From the NCBI GenBank assembly GCA_015657535.1, contig JADHZB010000823.1, positions 1 to 32,840 of the forward strand: DNA of 32,840 nt, read 5' to 3'. Under the pieces are notes generated by a model. That model did not search any database and was not told where the DNA came from. It saw only the letters and a program-made list of their open reading frames with translations. Below are positions 1 to 13,162 of the stretch, one piece after another. The first letter of the stretch is position 1, and every line of letters begins with the position of its first letter. Both the position numbers and the translations under genes were made by a program. The DNA comes from Nephromyces sp. MM_2019. Its lineage: Eukaryota > Apicomplexa > Aconoidasida > Nephromycida.

Positions 1-749
1 TATATATATATACTTAACTATAACATGCTATAAATAACTATATATGCATTGTAGATAAAGTAAACAGTGTATATATATAAACTCGAGTGACAAAAAGCTT
101 TTAACTCTAGACACTGTTCTACTTCTTTCTCAGCAACATCAACTTTAAACGACAATCATTGCCCACCCCATCCACTGAGAGCATTAAATTTGCTAGGGAT
201 GTATTTTCATGAAATTTACCCAACTTTGCTGATTCATTATAGAAAATTTATACTTAAATTTAACTTTTAGAAAGTGTCTCGTCATTTATGTATTGAAAAT
301 CTTTAAATTTTATTCCATTTAAATACTATTTGGATAAGAACACAATGTTTTAATATCTGATATCGATAACACTTTGAAATTCATTTTATCAATTTCTTAC
401 AATCTTTTTACTAATTTTGTAAGGCTTCATTATAACCTCAAACTTTCGTTGCTTCCCTTGAATGTGACCTAAATATTACCTTTATCAAACCAGATCTTCA
501 TAAAACACATTGAAGGAAAATTTTTATTATCACCAATTCAGCCTTTAACTACTGATTTTTTATACAGCCTTTTATATACAGATATATGGGAAGAGTTGTA
601 AATTTAGACTCTTAGTAAAGGAATAACCCCTCACCACAACTTTTTCTTATAATTTCCCACATATCAGAAATTCACTTTTCTCGTTCCATTACACTGTCAT
701 GTCTTGACCCACAAGGGGTGCAAGATTCATAATTAAGAATCATTCAGTA
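1..749. other. Upstream spacer of giant gene; possible minus-strand exon fragments
   Basis: No ORF of useful length. On the minus strand around 400-510 there are short coding-looking stretches (a start at 510, then a segment reading KQRKFEVIMKPYKISKKI that ends at a good GTAAGA donor near 402). Joining the first two needs a 23-nt intron, shorter than any other here, so I do not call a gene. The rest is plain AT-rich sequence. Confidence 0.5.
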
Positions 750-3700
750 ATGGCGACAAACCTAGATTCACTAAACGGGATGACACCTCTTATGGTTACT
801 GGAAAATCCCTGAATACGAACTCTTATATCCACAATAACATCTCTATGAAAAGTCAACCCAACCACCCACCACACTTAAATAAAAATCATTCCATCCAAG
901 TCAATTTAATCCCCGAAGAATCATCGGAACCCAAGTTTCCAGATGCTAAATCTTTATCCAAAAATGAAAAGTCAAAAGTATATAAAACAATTTTAAATTC
1001 TCTTTCAAAAAAGGAGTTTCCATTTTCGGAGGATATTCTTCAGGTTTTCTTTCCGGAAGAAAATTTGAAGGGTCCTAAAAAGGTTAGCCATTTAAAATTA
1101 TTAGAATAAAAATAATTTTTTAGCCACTTTATATTATAAACTTAAATATATATTTTAACTCCAATTTTATATTATGAATATTTGTAGTCCATCAATTATT
1201 CCCAACCAAAACCATATTATGAAATGCAATACAACATCAACCAAATTAGTCATGTTAATTATACACCCTCAACACAATCTACTTATCGACAAGAACCCAA
1301 TACAGATATTTCTACTCATCTCACACCTACAGATCGAGCTAGCCTTGGTATAATTATAATTTGACTTCTTATATTATATTAGCCGTTTAGAATTTAGTGA
1401 AACAATTATCATTACAAAAATAATAACAAATCTTACACTCTATTACTTTATTTAAATTATAATTGAATATAGCTACTTACTACATTTTTCATTTTAATCC
1501 CCTCACAGCAACTGACTCTATTAAGGGAGATACACCAATTAGTGCAAAACCACCATCTCAAACAAATGAGGATGAATATCCCGCTATCAGATGTACATGC
1601 CAGGTTCATAGTTAATTTTCCCCAATTAAATCAACCACAATCATTTTGAACTCACATTCTCTGTAGGCAAAACATTTGATAACTCGTGCCAGATTAGAGC
1701 TTGATACTTACAAGAATTTGCTTGACATGGATCGCAATCGTCTACGAGAGGATGATGAAAAACTACGAAAATTACACGGAAAACTACTCCATATGGAAAC
1801 GGATTTATTAAAAAAAATTGATGAGATTAAACAAAGAACCACCAATATAGAGAATAAAGAGTTGGAAGTATCTATAAAAATGAAGAAGTTGGAAGATGAA
1901 TGGAATCGTATTCATATTACCAAAAACACTTTAAGCAATGAAATGCGTAATTTTAATACTGTCGAAACTACTCATAACATCAATAAGTTAGAATTAGATA
2001 GGATTGAAGCTCGAGAAAAGGTATAAGATTTAATTGATTGAATAATTACTTTTTTCTAAGCTAATAAAATTTCAAATATTACATTATTAGGCTATCAATG
2101 AGATTCAATCTAAGATTAAGCATTGGCAAGCTCATGTTAGAGAAAAAGACATACTCCTAGAAGAAAAGTTTACGCAATTTGAAAAGGAAAGAATCAACTT
2201 GAACCAGGCTTTGAAAGATTTAGAAGGACGTGAAGCATTATTGAAAGAAAGTCAAGCTTCTTATGAGAACCAAAAAATAGAATTTTCTTTTGAAAAATCG
2301 AGAATCTTGGCTCAATTAGAAGATAGAGAAAAAACAATTGAAGATAAATTTCAACTCTTACACAAAGAGAATGGTAACTCTCAATTACTACTAGGTCAAG
2401 CTAATAAGAATGCACCAGAAATAGAAAATTCGACGAAGAAACTTGAAATCGTTAATCTCAAAGAAGAACAGTTAGAACAAGAATATCAATCGAAGTTTAA
2501 AAAGATTACTGACGAAAGCAAAGCTTTAAAATCAAACATTGAGAGTTTAAGAAAGGATCGCACAGAATTTACAGCTTGGAAAGAACTTGAACTAGATCGT
2601 ATAAATTTAATTGTATCAAACTATACTGAAAAGCAAACTGAGTTAGAAAAATCATTAAATGAACTTTCTTCTTCTCGCAAGGAATATGAAAAGAATAAAA
2701 ATGAATTTTTGACATGGAAAACAACAGAAGAATTTCGTTTAAAACAGTTAGAAGAAGAATATATAGAAAAATTTGAATCTCTTGATAAACGGAAAATTGA
2801 AATAGATGAAAATATGAAAATGAGATTAAGAGAAATAGAATACGTTAAGAATAATACAATCAAAGAAACACAATTAGCCCATCAAAATTTTGAAACCGAA
2901 TCTATTAATGCATGGAATGAAGAGGTTAAACAAATCAAACAACTAAAGGATGAATTAGAAGATAAAAAGATAAAACAGAAAAATTATTATGAGGAACAAC
3001 TCAAAAAACTTGAGGAATGGAAAAGAAATGAAAATTCAGACATAGAAAATATTAGATTAGCTCAGAAATTTGAACATGAAAAATTATTGGGCATAAAGGA
3101 TGAATTGGAATCTGCAAAGAAAGAATTTAATGCTTGGAGAAATGATCAATATAAATTGATAAACACTCAATTAAGTGATTTACATAAACAAGGAAAAGAC
3201 CTAACATCATTGAAGGGTGAATATATAACGAGTATAGAGGGATGGAAGAAAAGTCAAGATACTAAAGAAACACTAAATAACCAACAAGAGTTGGATATTA
3301 TGAAGAAAAACATTGCGGACAAAGAACAACAAATACTAGCTAGAGAAAAAGATCTAGAAAGCAAGATTCAAAATTTCAATGAGCAACTGGAAAAATTTGG
3401 CTTGAAAGAAAAACACATCTCTGACAGAGAGAAACAATTAGAGTATAAGACGCCACAAACTGAACTAAGACATCAAGAACTTGTCTCAAAAGAAAAACAA
3501 ATTTCAAATAGAGAAAAGGAATTAGAGCAAAGATATCATGATATAGAGCTACAACAACAAAAGGTTTCATCTGATAAAAAACAAATTTCAAATAGAGAAA
3601 AGGAATTAGAGCAAAGATATCATGATATAGAGCTACAACAACAAAAGGTTTCATCTGATAAAAAACAAATTTCAAATAGAGAAAAGGAATTAGAGCAAAG

Positions 3701-6700
3701 ATATCATGATATAGAGCTACAAAAACAAAAGGTTTCATCTGGTGAAAAACAAATTTCAAATAGAGAAAATGAATTAGAGCAAAGATATCATGATATAGAG
3801 CTACAACAACAAAAAGTTTTATTTGATGAAAAACAAATTTCAAATAGAGAATTGAAACTAGAGCAAAGATATCACGATATAGAGTTACAACAACAAAAAG
3901 TTTTATCTGGTGAAAAACATATTTCAAATAGAGAAAAGGAATTAGAGAAAAGATATCGTGATATAGAATTACAACAACAAAAAATTTTCTCTGAAGAAAA
4001 ACATATTTCAAATAGAGAAAAGGAATTAGAGAAAAGATATCATGATATAGAATTACAACAACAAAAAATTTTCTCTGAGGAAAAACAACTATCTGTCAAA
4101 CAAGAAGAATTAGATAACAAATTTCACAATTTGATAGACTATGAAAAATCATTAGAAAACAAAAATGCACATATTTCTACACGATTAAAAGAAATTGAAT
4201 CGAAGGAACCACTCTATAGTAAATATCTAAATGAAAATGAAGAACTGGAAATTAAGGTATATGCATTTGAATGTGAGAAAAAACAATTTCAACTTGACCT
4301 TGAACAAAGAGAGAAAAACTATGAGTCAAATTATCGGCGTTTAGAAGAAAAGAGAGAAAAGTTACAAAAGAAAGAAATTGAATTAAATAACCGAGAAAAT
4401 GAAATTTTAATAACTGAAAAAGTTACAACCAATCGGCTCAAAGAAGATCGTCAACACATGAAAAGTAATCCACTGTTATTTAATACAATTAATCAATCTA
4501 CACGCAACACAAAACCTGATATTAAACATACACATAATATTGCATCAAGAAATATTAATCCTTATAAAGAAGTTAGCTCTAAACTAATTTATGGTGTGTC
4601 AAATGCTCGCGGGAAGAATAATCAACATGATTCATCATCTATACACACATCAACATCTATCTATCCAGATCAACCTTCACACATCAATCAACCTACACAC
4701 AATCAGCAAATACATAATCATCATGACACCATATCAAAGGATATATTAGCTATAGATTCACTTGAGAATTCATTAACATCTTTCTATGACACACCCACCA
4801 ATGATTCAGACTTGAAGAATTACGAGGATATTATATCTAATTTGAATGACTCAAGGCTATTTGGCTCACTCAAAAGTGCAGATCCAAACACATCACCTAT
4901 TTACCCCAGCCTAAATGACTCATCTGTTATTTATGATCAAACTATTTTCTCTACACCTGATGGGCCATTTGTACGTACATTTCAAAGACCCCAAGAGCAA
5001 ATACACTCAAGCTCGATAGCCATTTCTCATTCAAATGAATATTTTGATATTATTTCCGAAATTTCAACTATTAAAGGTAAGTAAACAAACCTATTTTCAA
5101 TATATATAATATTACACACATATATATATTTATATATATAACAATTCACGAATACACATACACATACACATTAACACACACACATACATACATATTTTGC
5201 CAAATTTCTTTTCAGATTCAACATTGAGTACACCCTACATTACAAACACTACAGAAAATAATATAATGTTTTCACAAGAATTATTTTCACCCAATGAAGA
5301 ACAAGAATTTTCAGATAATGATAGTGTATATACTACACATCAAAACAATACGTTAAACAAACACTCTATTAATGGAGAAGCAAATGATAGCCAATATAAT
5401 GATGATCAGATGAGTGAATTTTCATCTGCTCTTGATGTCCCTAAATTATTAAATGTGCATAATTCATCATCTTTGAATTCGTATGATTCTGAGAATGATA
5501 TACAAATAAATAACAATACAAGCACTGAATTATACAACAGCTCTTCTAAATTTTTACAAAATAAAAATATACATATAAACGTTAAAAGCCCCATAATTGA
5601 AGAAAGTATTGATCATACAGATATCAATCATATAAATCACCAAATGAATCGATCACATGATTCCTCTATATCCCAAAACCATCAAGTTATAAACACACAA
5701 CAACAGAATCCTATTAAAATACCTCCACCATCAATTAATCATACAACTGAACACACATCGTCACTCCCTTACACATCGTCACTCCCTCACACATCAACAC
5801 ACCCTCACACATCGTCACTCCCTCACACATCGCCACTCCCTCACACATCGCCACTCCCTCACACATCGTCACTCCCTCACACATCGCCACTCCCTCACAC
5901 ATCGTCACTCCCTCACACATCGTCACTCCCTCACACATCGCCACTCCCTCACACATCGTCACTCCCTCACACATCGTCACCTCCACACAATTCAACACCT
6001 CCACACAGCTCAACACCTCCACACAATTCAACACCTCCACACAGCTCAACACCTCCACACAATTCAACACTTCCAGATACCTCAATTCCTTCACACACTT
6101 ACAATGTACATAACGAAACAACAAACAAACCTTTCAATCAAACATACTATAGTAACAAAACACATACACAAACTACACATGATGAAATTAAGCACAACAG
6201 GATCGCAGATACACACACCAATAAGAAAGAGTTAACATCTTCTCTAACTTATACAGATAACAACCAGGTAAGTTTTGACTTTAATACATATACAGAAAAT
6301 AATGATTCATTAAATAATAATCAAAATTCTACACACAATACATCTTCTAGTAAAACATTAATGAGATTACTTAATAATATGAATAGGACCCAAAATACAC
6401 AAAAAAGTAAGAATAAGCCTGATTTAAGGGATTTAAACAGAAATAAATATAATTTTACTTCTTTTGCACATTTTAATAATAATACTTCACATTCAGATAG
6501 GTTTAATCCTACACTTTCCAGAAATAACCCTACACATTTAGATAGGCCTGTTCTCACACATTTCAATAAGAATAATACACACTTAGACAATACTACTTCT
6601 ACACATTTAGATACTACTACTTCTACACATTTAGATACTACTATTACTACACATTTAGATACTACTGCTACTTCTACACTCTTGAATACAACTAGTAATC

Positions 6701-9700
6701 TTACACACTCAGATACAACTCCTACACATTTATATACAATAAGTAAGACACAACTTCCATCAACTAAGAAAAATAATATATCCATTCCAAATCAACTTAC
6801 ACACAAGGTTGATAATAATTATGACACTTATAATTCAGATTTAAATAATATACCCAAAGAAGATATATCCACACACACAATTCAAAATCATCATATGGAC
6901 ACAGATAAACAACTTCTATCAACTAACACCCATCTAGATAGATCATCAAATTACATAAATAAACCATCAGAAGATTTAATAAATACACCTACACACTTAA
7001 ACACTATAGGAGATACTGATACTCACACACAAGGATATATAGATAAAGAAGAAGAAGAAAAAGAACAACAACAACAACCTAAAGCTATAACAAGATATAA
7101 AGATAATTCAATAACTACATCTACCTCTGCTAGCCCATCAGATATACACACAGTATATGATTCAAATTCACCATCATTCGATATTACATTACACACAGAA
7201 ATCAATATGAAAAATCTATTTGAAATAAATGAACAATTATCTATAAAAAATAATAATAATCAAATTGAAGAAAACAAATCAAAAGATTGCACAGACACAC
7301 GCACTGAGACTACCCACAGCTCTGCTAATATACAATTTACACATGACTCTACATATAACTCTGTTAATCTACAACAACCTACACACAATAACACTACCCA
7401 CAACTTTGCTAATATTCAACCTACAAACACTGACACTACACACAACTCTGTTAAAATAAATCTAAGTAATAAAAATTCACTATCAACAACTGAACATTTA
7501 CACACACATTCTAGTTTAACAACACTAGATAAACTTAATTACATAAAAAATGATTCAAAATTAATCACATCTAGTAAAGTATGTTCACCCAAATATAATG
7601 CACACTCAGCCCAAATAAATTTTATAGATAGTGAGGATAAATCAAATAACATATTTGATTTTACTGAACCAATTAATATACTCGTGACATCCAAACAAAA
7701 TATATCTTATATATCAGAACCAGACCATACACACACAGATATTAGAACTTCAGATACACAATTCCACACACACATTGATTCAAAACCCGACACACACATT
7801 GATACAAAACCCGACACACACATTGATACAAAACCCGACACACACATTGATACAAAACCCGACACACACATTGATACAAAACCCGACATACACATTGATA
7901 CAAAATACCACACACATATTGACACACAAAAAGATACAGAACTCGATACATACCAAACTTTAAATAACCTTAGACACAACAATATTGATAATAAAACCAA
8001 TGAGATGGTATACACAGACAAACACAGTATTGATATAAACTATATTAATAATGATGAAATCACAAACGATGAAAATTTTGGTGCAATTAAATTAGACACT
8101 ACACATCAATTTATATCTTTTAAGAGAAATATACACAGTAACCAAAAATCCTATTTTGACGATTTCTTAACATCTTCTCACTCATCTGCTTATTATTCAC
8201 TTACTGGTAATCAATACTCAGATCATAATGATTTGAGTGATAATAATAGTACTTACACACAATCAATATTACCTTCAGCTCATTCATCTCCTTCTATATC
8301 ATCTAACCAATCTGAATTTTCACACGATATTTCACACACATATAACGAGGGACAAACACTCACTGATATACACACACACAACTCTGACATCGAATTGGGA
8401 CACTCTGAGGTACACACACATCAACCAGACTTAGAAATTGAACATAGTGATGTACGTTCACATACTTCTGATCCAAAGTCAGAGCAATCTGGTGTGCTCA
8501 CACATTCCTCTGAAGAACGGTCGGACTATTTTTCTACACACATACAAATCTCTGATGTAACTCTAAAGCATCCTGATGAACACACAAACAATTCTACCGA
8601 GTACTCAGACTATTCTAATACACACACACAACGCTCTGATGTACACACATACCACTCTGAAGTAGAATTTGATCACACTGATGTACCTACACATAATTCT
8701 GATGTAGAGTCAGAGCAATCTGATTTGCTCACACACTCCTCTGATAAACCTTCAGACTATTTTTATGCACAAACACAACACTCAGATGTAGAGTCAGATA
8801 ACTCTAATTCATACACACACCATTTTGATGATCACTCAGACTATACACACACACAATCCTCTGATTCACATACAGAAAATCCTGATATCGATTTTGAACA
8901 CATTGATGCACCCACACATAATTCTGATGTAGAGTCAGAGCACTTTGATGTACATACACACCAATCTGATGAACACTCTAGATATTCTGATGCACACGCA
9001 CACCACACTTATGAACATTTTAATTACTCTGATACACACACATATCATTCTAATGAGGACTTAGAATATTCTGATTCAAACACACAACACTTTGATGTAC
9101 ATAAAAACAATTCTGATATAGATTTAGAGTACTCCGACACACACACACTAAATCCAAGCAAGTCAATAGATAGCTTACAGCCTACAACTACAACAGTACA
9201 TACACACACCACTATATCGTCTCAACACCTCCCAGAAAACTATATGAAAGTAATAGATGATGTGCAACGCCCTATAACTGAAAACACTACACACAAATTT
9301 ATAGAGAGATCTGATTTACACACATTAGAAATTACACCAGTGGAAAGTAACACACACACTATTGAAAAATTACATAATATGGATAACGAACACACAAAAA
9401 CTAATTTTACAAATTTAAGCACACATAATCATTTAATTAACACAATTGATTTACACACACACATTAATCCTGATAAAGAAAATATATTAAGCAATAAGGA
9501 AATCCCTCATATTAAACATAATATATTTACACACACTACAAGCAAGTTAGACTCGATATCTCCTGATATTGAAAACAATGAAGAATGTGTAATAACAGAT
9601 ACTATTGAAATAAACAATAAATACACACACACACAAAATGATAGCACAAATGCAAATTTAAAAACTATAAACAATATTGTAAATAATGATATAGGGGGTG

Positions 9701-12700
9701 ATCATAATATAGAAAAGTCAAACATTGATTTACACAAGCTTGATGCTATATGTGAATTTGATATTAATGATAATACACACAGAGATAAATTTGACAATCA
9801 TCATATTGTACACACACACAATATTAGCCAATCACCTCTATCTTTCGATGTGTGTAAAACTACACACACCAATATAAGTTACCCTAATCAGCATCCAGAG
9901 GAAGATGAACAATTTTCTGCACTATTTTTGAATACCTTAAGCAATCACCCATCTAAATTCACTATACACACAGATATTATCAAACATACTGATAGTGCTA
10001 CACACACTGATATGGATCAACTTAATAATTTGAATTCATTAGATAACTCAAACACTCATAATTCTACACAAACCGATATGAGTAATAATAATGAATTAAT
10101 CTCATCATATAACACACACAGCAAAACTATTACACACACTGCCATGGACACAAAGAGTGAAAGCTCACAACATCACTTACATACTAGCAGAGTTATAAAC
10201 ACTGAACTTGCTACACACACTGAGATATTCTCACAATATAATTCCCACACAGATTCAAGCAGTGAGATATATTCACAACTTGACTTACACTCTGAAATTG
10301 GTACACACAGTGAAAGTGAACATGATACACACAGTGAACATGGCACACACAGTGAACATGGCACACACAGTGAACATGACACACATAGTAATTATGATTC
10401 ACACAGTGAACATGACACACACAGTGAACATGGCACACACAGTGAACATGACACACATAGTAATTATGATTCACACAGTGAACATGGCACACATAGTAAT
10501 TATGATTCACACAGTGAACATGACACACACAGTGAACATGGCACACACAGTAAACATGATACACACAGTGAACATGGCACACACAGTGAACATGGCACAC
10601 ATAGTAATTATGATTCACACAGTGAACATGGCACACATAGTAATTATGATTCACACAGTGAACATGGCACACACAGTGAACATGGCACACACAGTGAACA
10701 TGGCGCACACAGTGAACATGGCGCACACAGTGAACATGGCACACATAGTAATTATGATTCACACAGTGAACATGGCACACACAGTGAACATGGCACACAC
10801 AGTGAACATGACACACATAGTAATTATGATTCACACAGTGAACATGGCACACATAGTAATTATGATTCACACAGTGAACATGACACACACAGTGAACATG
10901 GCACACATAGTAATTATGATTCACACAGTGAACATGGTGCACACAGTGAACATGGCACACACAGTGAACATGGCGCACACAGTGAACATGGCACACACAG
11001 TGAACATGACACACACAGTGAACATGGCACACATAGTAATTATGATTCACACAGTGAACATGGCGCACACAGTGAACATGGCACACACAGTGAACATGGT
11101 GCACACAGTGAACATGGCACACATAGTAATTATGATTCACACAGTGAACATGGCACACACAGTGAACATGGTGCACACAGTGAACATGGTGCACACAGTG
11201 AACATGGTGCACACAGTGAACATGGCACACATAGTAATTATGATTCACACAGTGAACATGGCACACACAGTGAACATGGCGCACACAGTGAACATGGCAC
11301 ACATAGTAATTATGATTCACACAGTGAAATTGTAACACACAGGCAACGTGATACACATAGTGAATATACCGCCCTCAGTGAAGTTGATACACACAGTGAA
11401 GCTGACACACACAGTGAAATTGATACAAACAGTGAAATCTATACGAACAGTGAAGTGGATACACACAGTGAAGCTGATACACACAGTGAACCTTCTACAC
11501 ACAGTCAAGCTGATACACACAGTGAAGCTGATTTACACAGTGTAGTCAGTATGCACAGTGAAATTAACACACATAGTGAAATTGATACAATTAGTGAATT
11601 TGATACAATTAGTGAATTTGATACTCATAGTGAAGTTGATACACACAGTGAAGTTGATACACACAGTGAAGCTGACACACACAGTGAAATTGATACACAC
11701 AATGAACCTGGTACACACAATGAAATTGATACACACAGTGAAGCGGATACACACAATGAACCTGGTACACACAGTGAAGCGGATACACACAATGAACCTG
11801 GTACACACAGTGAAGCTGATTTACACAGTGAAGCCAGTATGCACAGTGAAATTAACACACATTATGAAATTGATGCACACAGTGAAGTTGGTATGCACAG
11901 TGAAATTGATACGCATAGTGAAATTGATATCCACATTAAAAATGATACAGACAATTATGTTAGTACAACTATTGAAGTTGGCACAAACAGTGAACATGAT
12001 ACACAGAATCATCTTGATTTACTCATATCACCTAAGACTACAAATCAAACACCAAGTTTAAATAATAACACACACATAAACTCTAACTTTAATAACATGT
12101 TCAATCTTGATAATAATAATTCAAGTATGAATTATCAATCATCTTCCACCCACACACTACGAGAAAATCACAACAATTCATTTGATATAGATTTAATTAA
12201 AACTGAATTATTAAATATAGTTGAACACACACTAGATAAAAAGATCGATACATACACCCAAGATATACCACAAATTAAAACACACACATCCATTCAAGAT
12301 ATAGAGTTAGATGTTCACTCGCCCACTCAAGATAAACAGACTGGCACACACACACACGTTCAAGATATAGATACACATGAGCACGAAACATCCTCTCAAG
12401 ACATACACAAAACCATCCAAGACATACACACACCCACACAAGATACACCCACACAAGTCACACCCACACAAGACACACACACCCAAGATATACATAGCCA
12501 AGATATACACACCCAAGATACACATTGTAAAGACCTACACACCCAAGATACAAATTGTAAAGACCTACACACCCAAGACACACACACTCAATACATACAA
12601 AACACACCCACCCAAGATATATACACACAAGATATAAACACTAGTGAATTTCAATCACCTAAATCATCACAGTTATCATTTCTAGATTCACCCAATTCAA

Positions 12701-13129
12701 GTTTATTTAGTTCAGTTAAATCAAATTTATTATTAGACACAAACTTATTATCAAATTCATTAAAAATGTGTAAAAATGATGATAATAATGAATCGAGTTT
12801 ATCGAGTAATTCTGAACAATTTCAAAAATCAATAGTTGACGATGATTCATCTGATAATCTTGATAATTTACATACATCCTCAGAAGATGAATACAGACAG
12901 AATCCACATAATATCAATGATGATACACATGTACGTATATATAAACACACATATACACACATTTTCTCTATATTATATACCTTATGGTGTACGGGGAATA
13001 TATTTATTATATGTGTATATGGAATATATATATATTGTGTGTGTTTTCCAATATAATATATATATATATTGTGTGTGGGTGTTTTTATCATTACTTTTAT
13101 GTGTATTTCTATTTGTATTTCTATGCGTA

Positions 13130-13162
<33 letters not shown>

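Noticed and set aside
3376..4011. 211-codon minus-strand ORF
   Set aside because: Antisense shadow of the 84-bp coiled-coil repeat; its open length matches the repeat array.
5735..6124. 129-codon minus-strand ORF of Val-Cys-Glu repeats
   Set aside because: Antisense reading of the HTSSLP array, with no independent start context or flanking coding signal.
10211..11356. 381-codon minus-strand ORF and 375-codon plus-strand second-frame ORF across the hexapeptide array
   Set aside because: Both arise because the 18-bp repeat is a codon multiple, so any stop-free frame stays open. Only the main plus frame continues through the flanking non-repetitive sequence.
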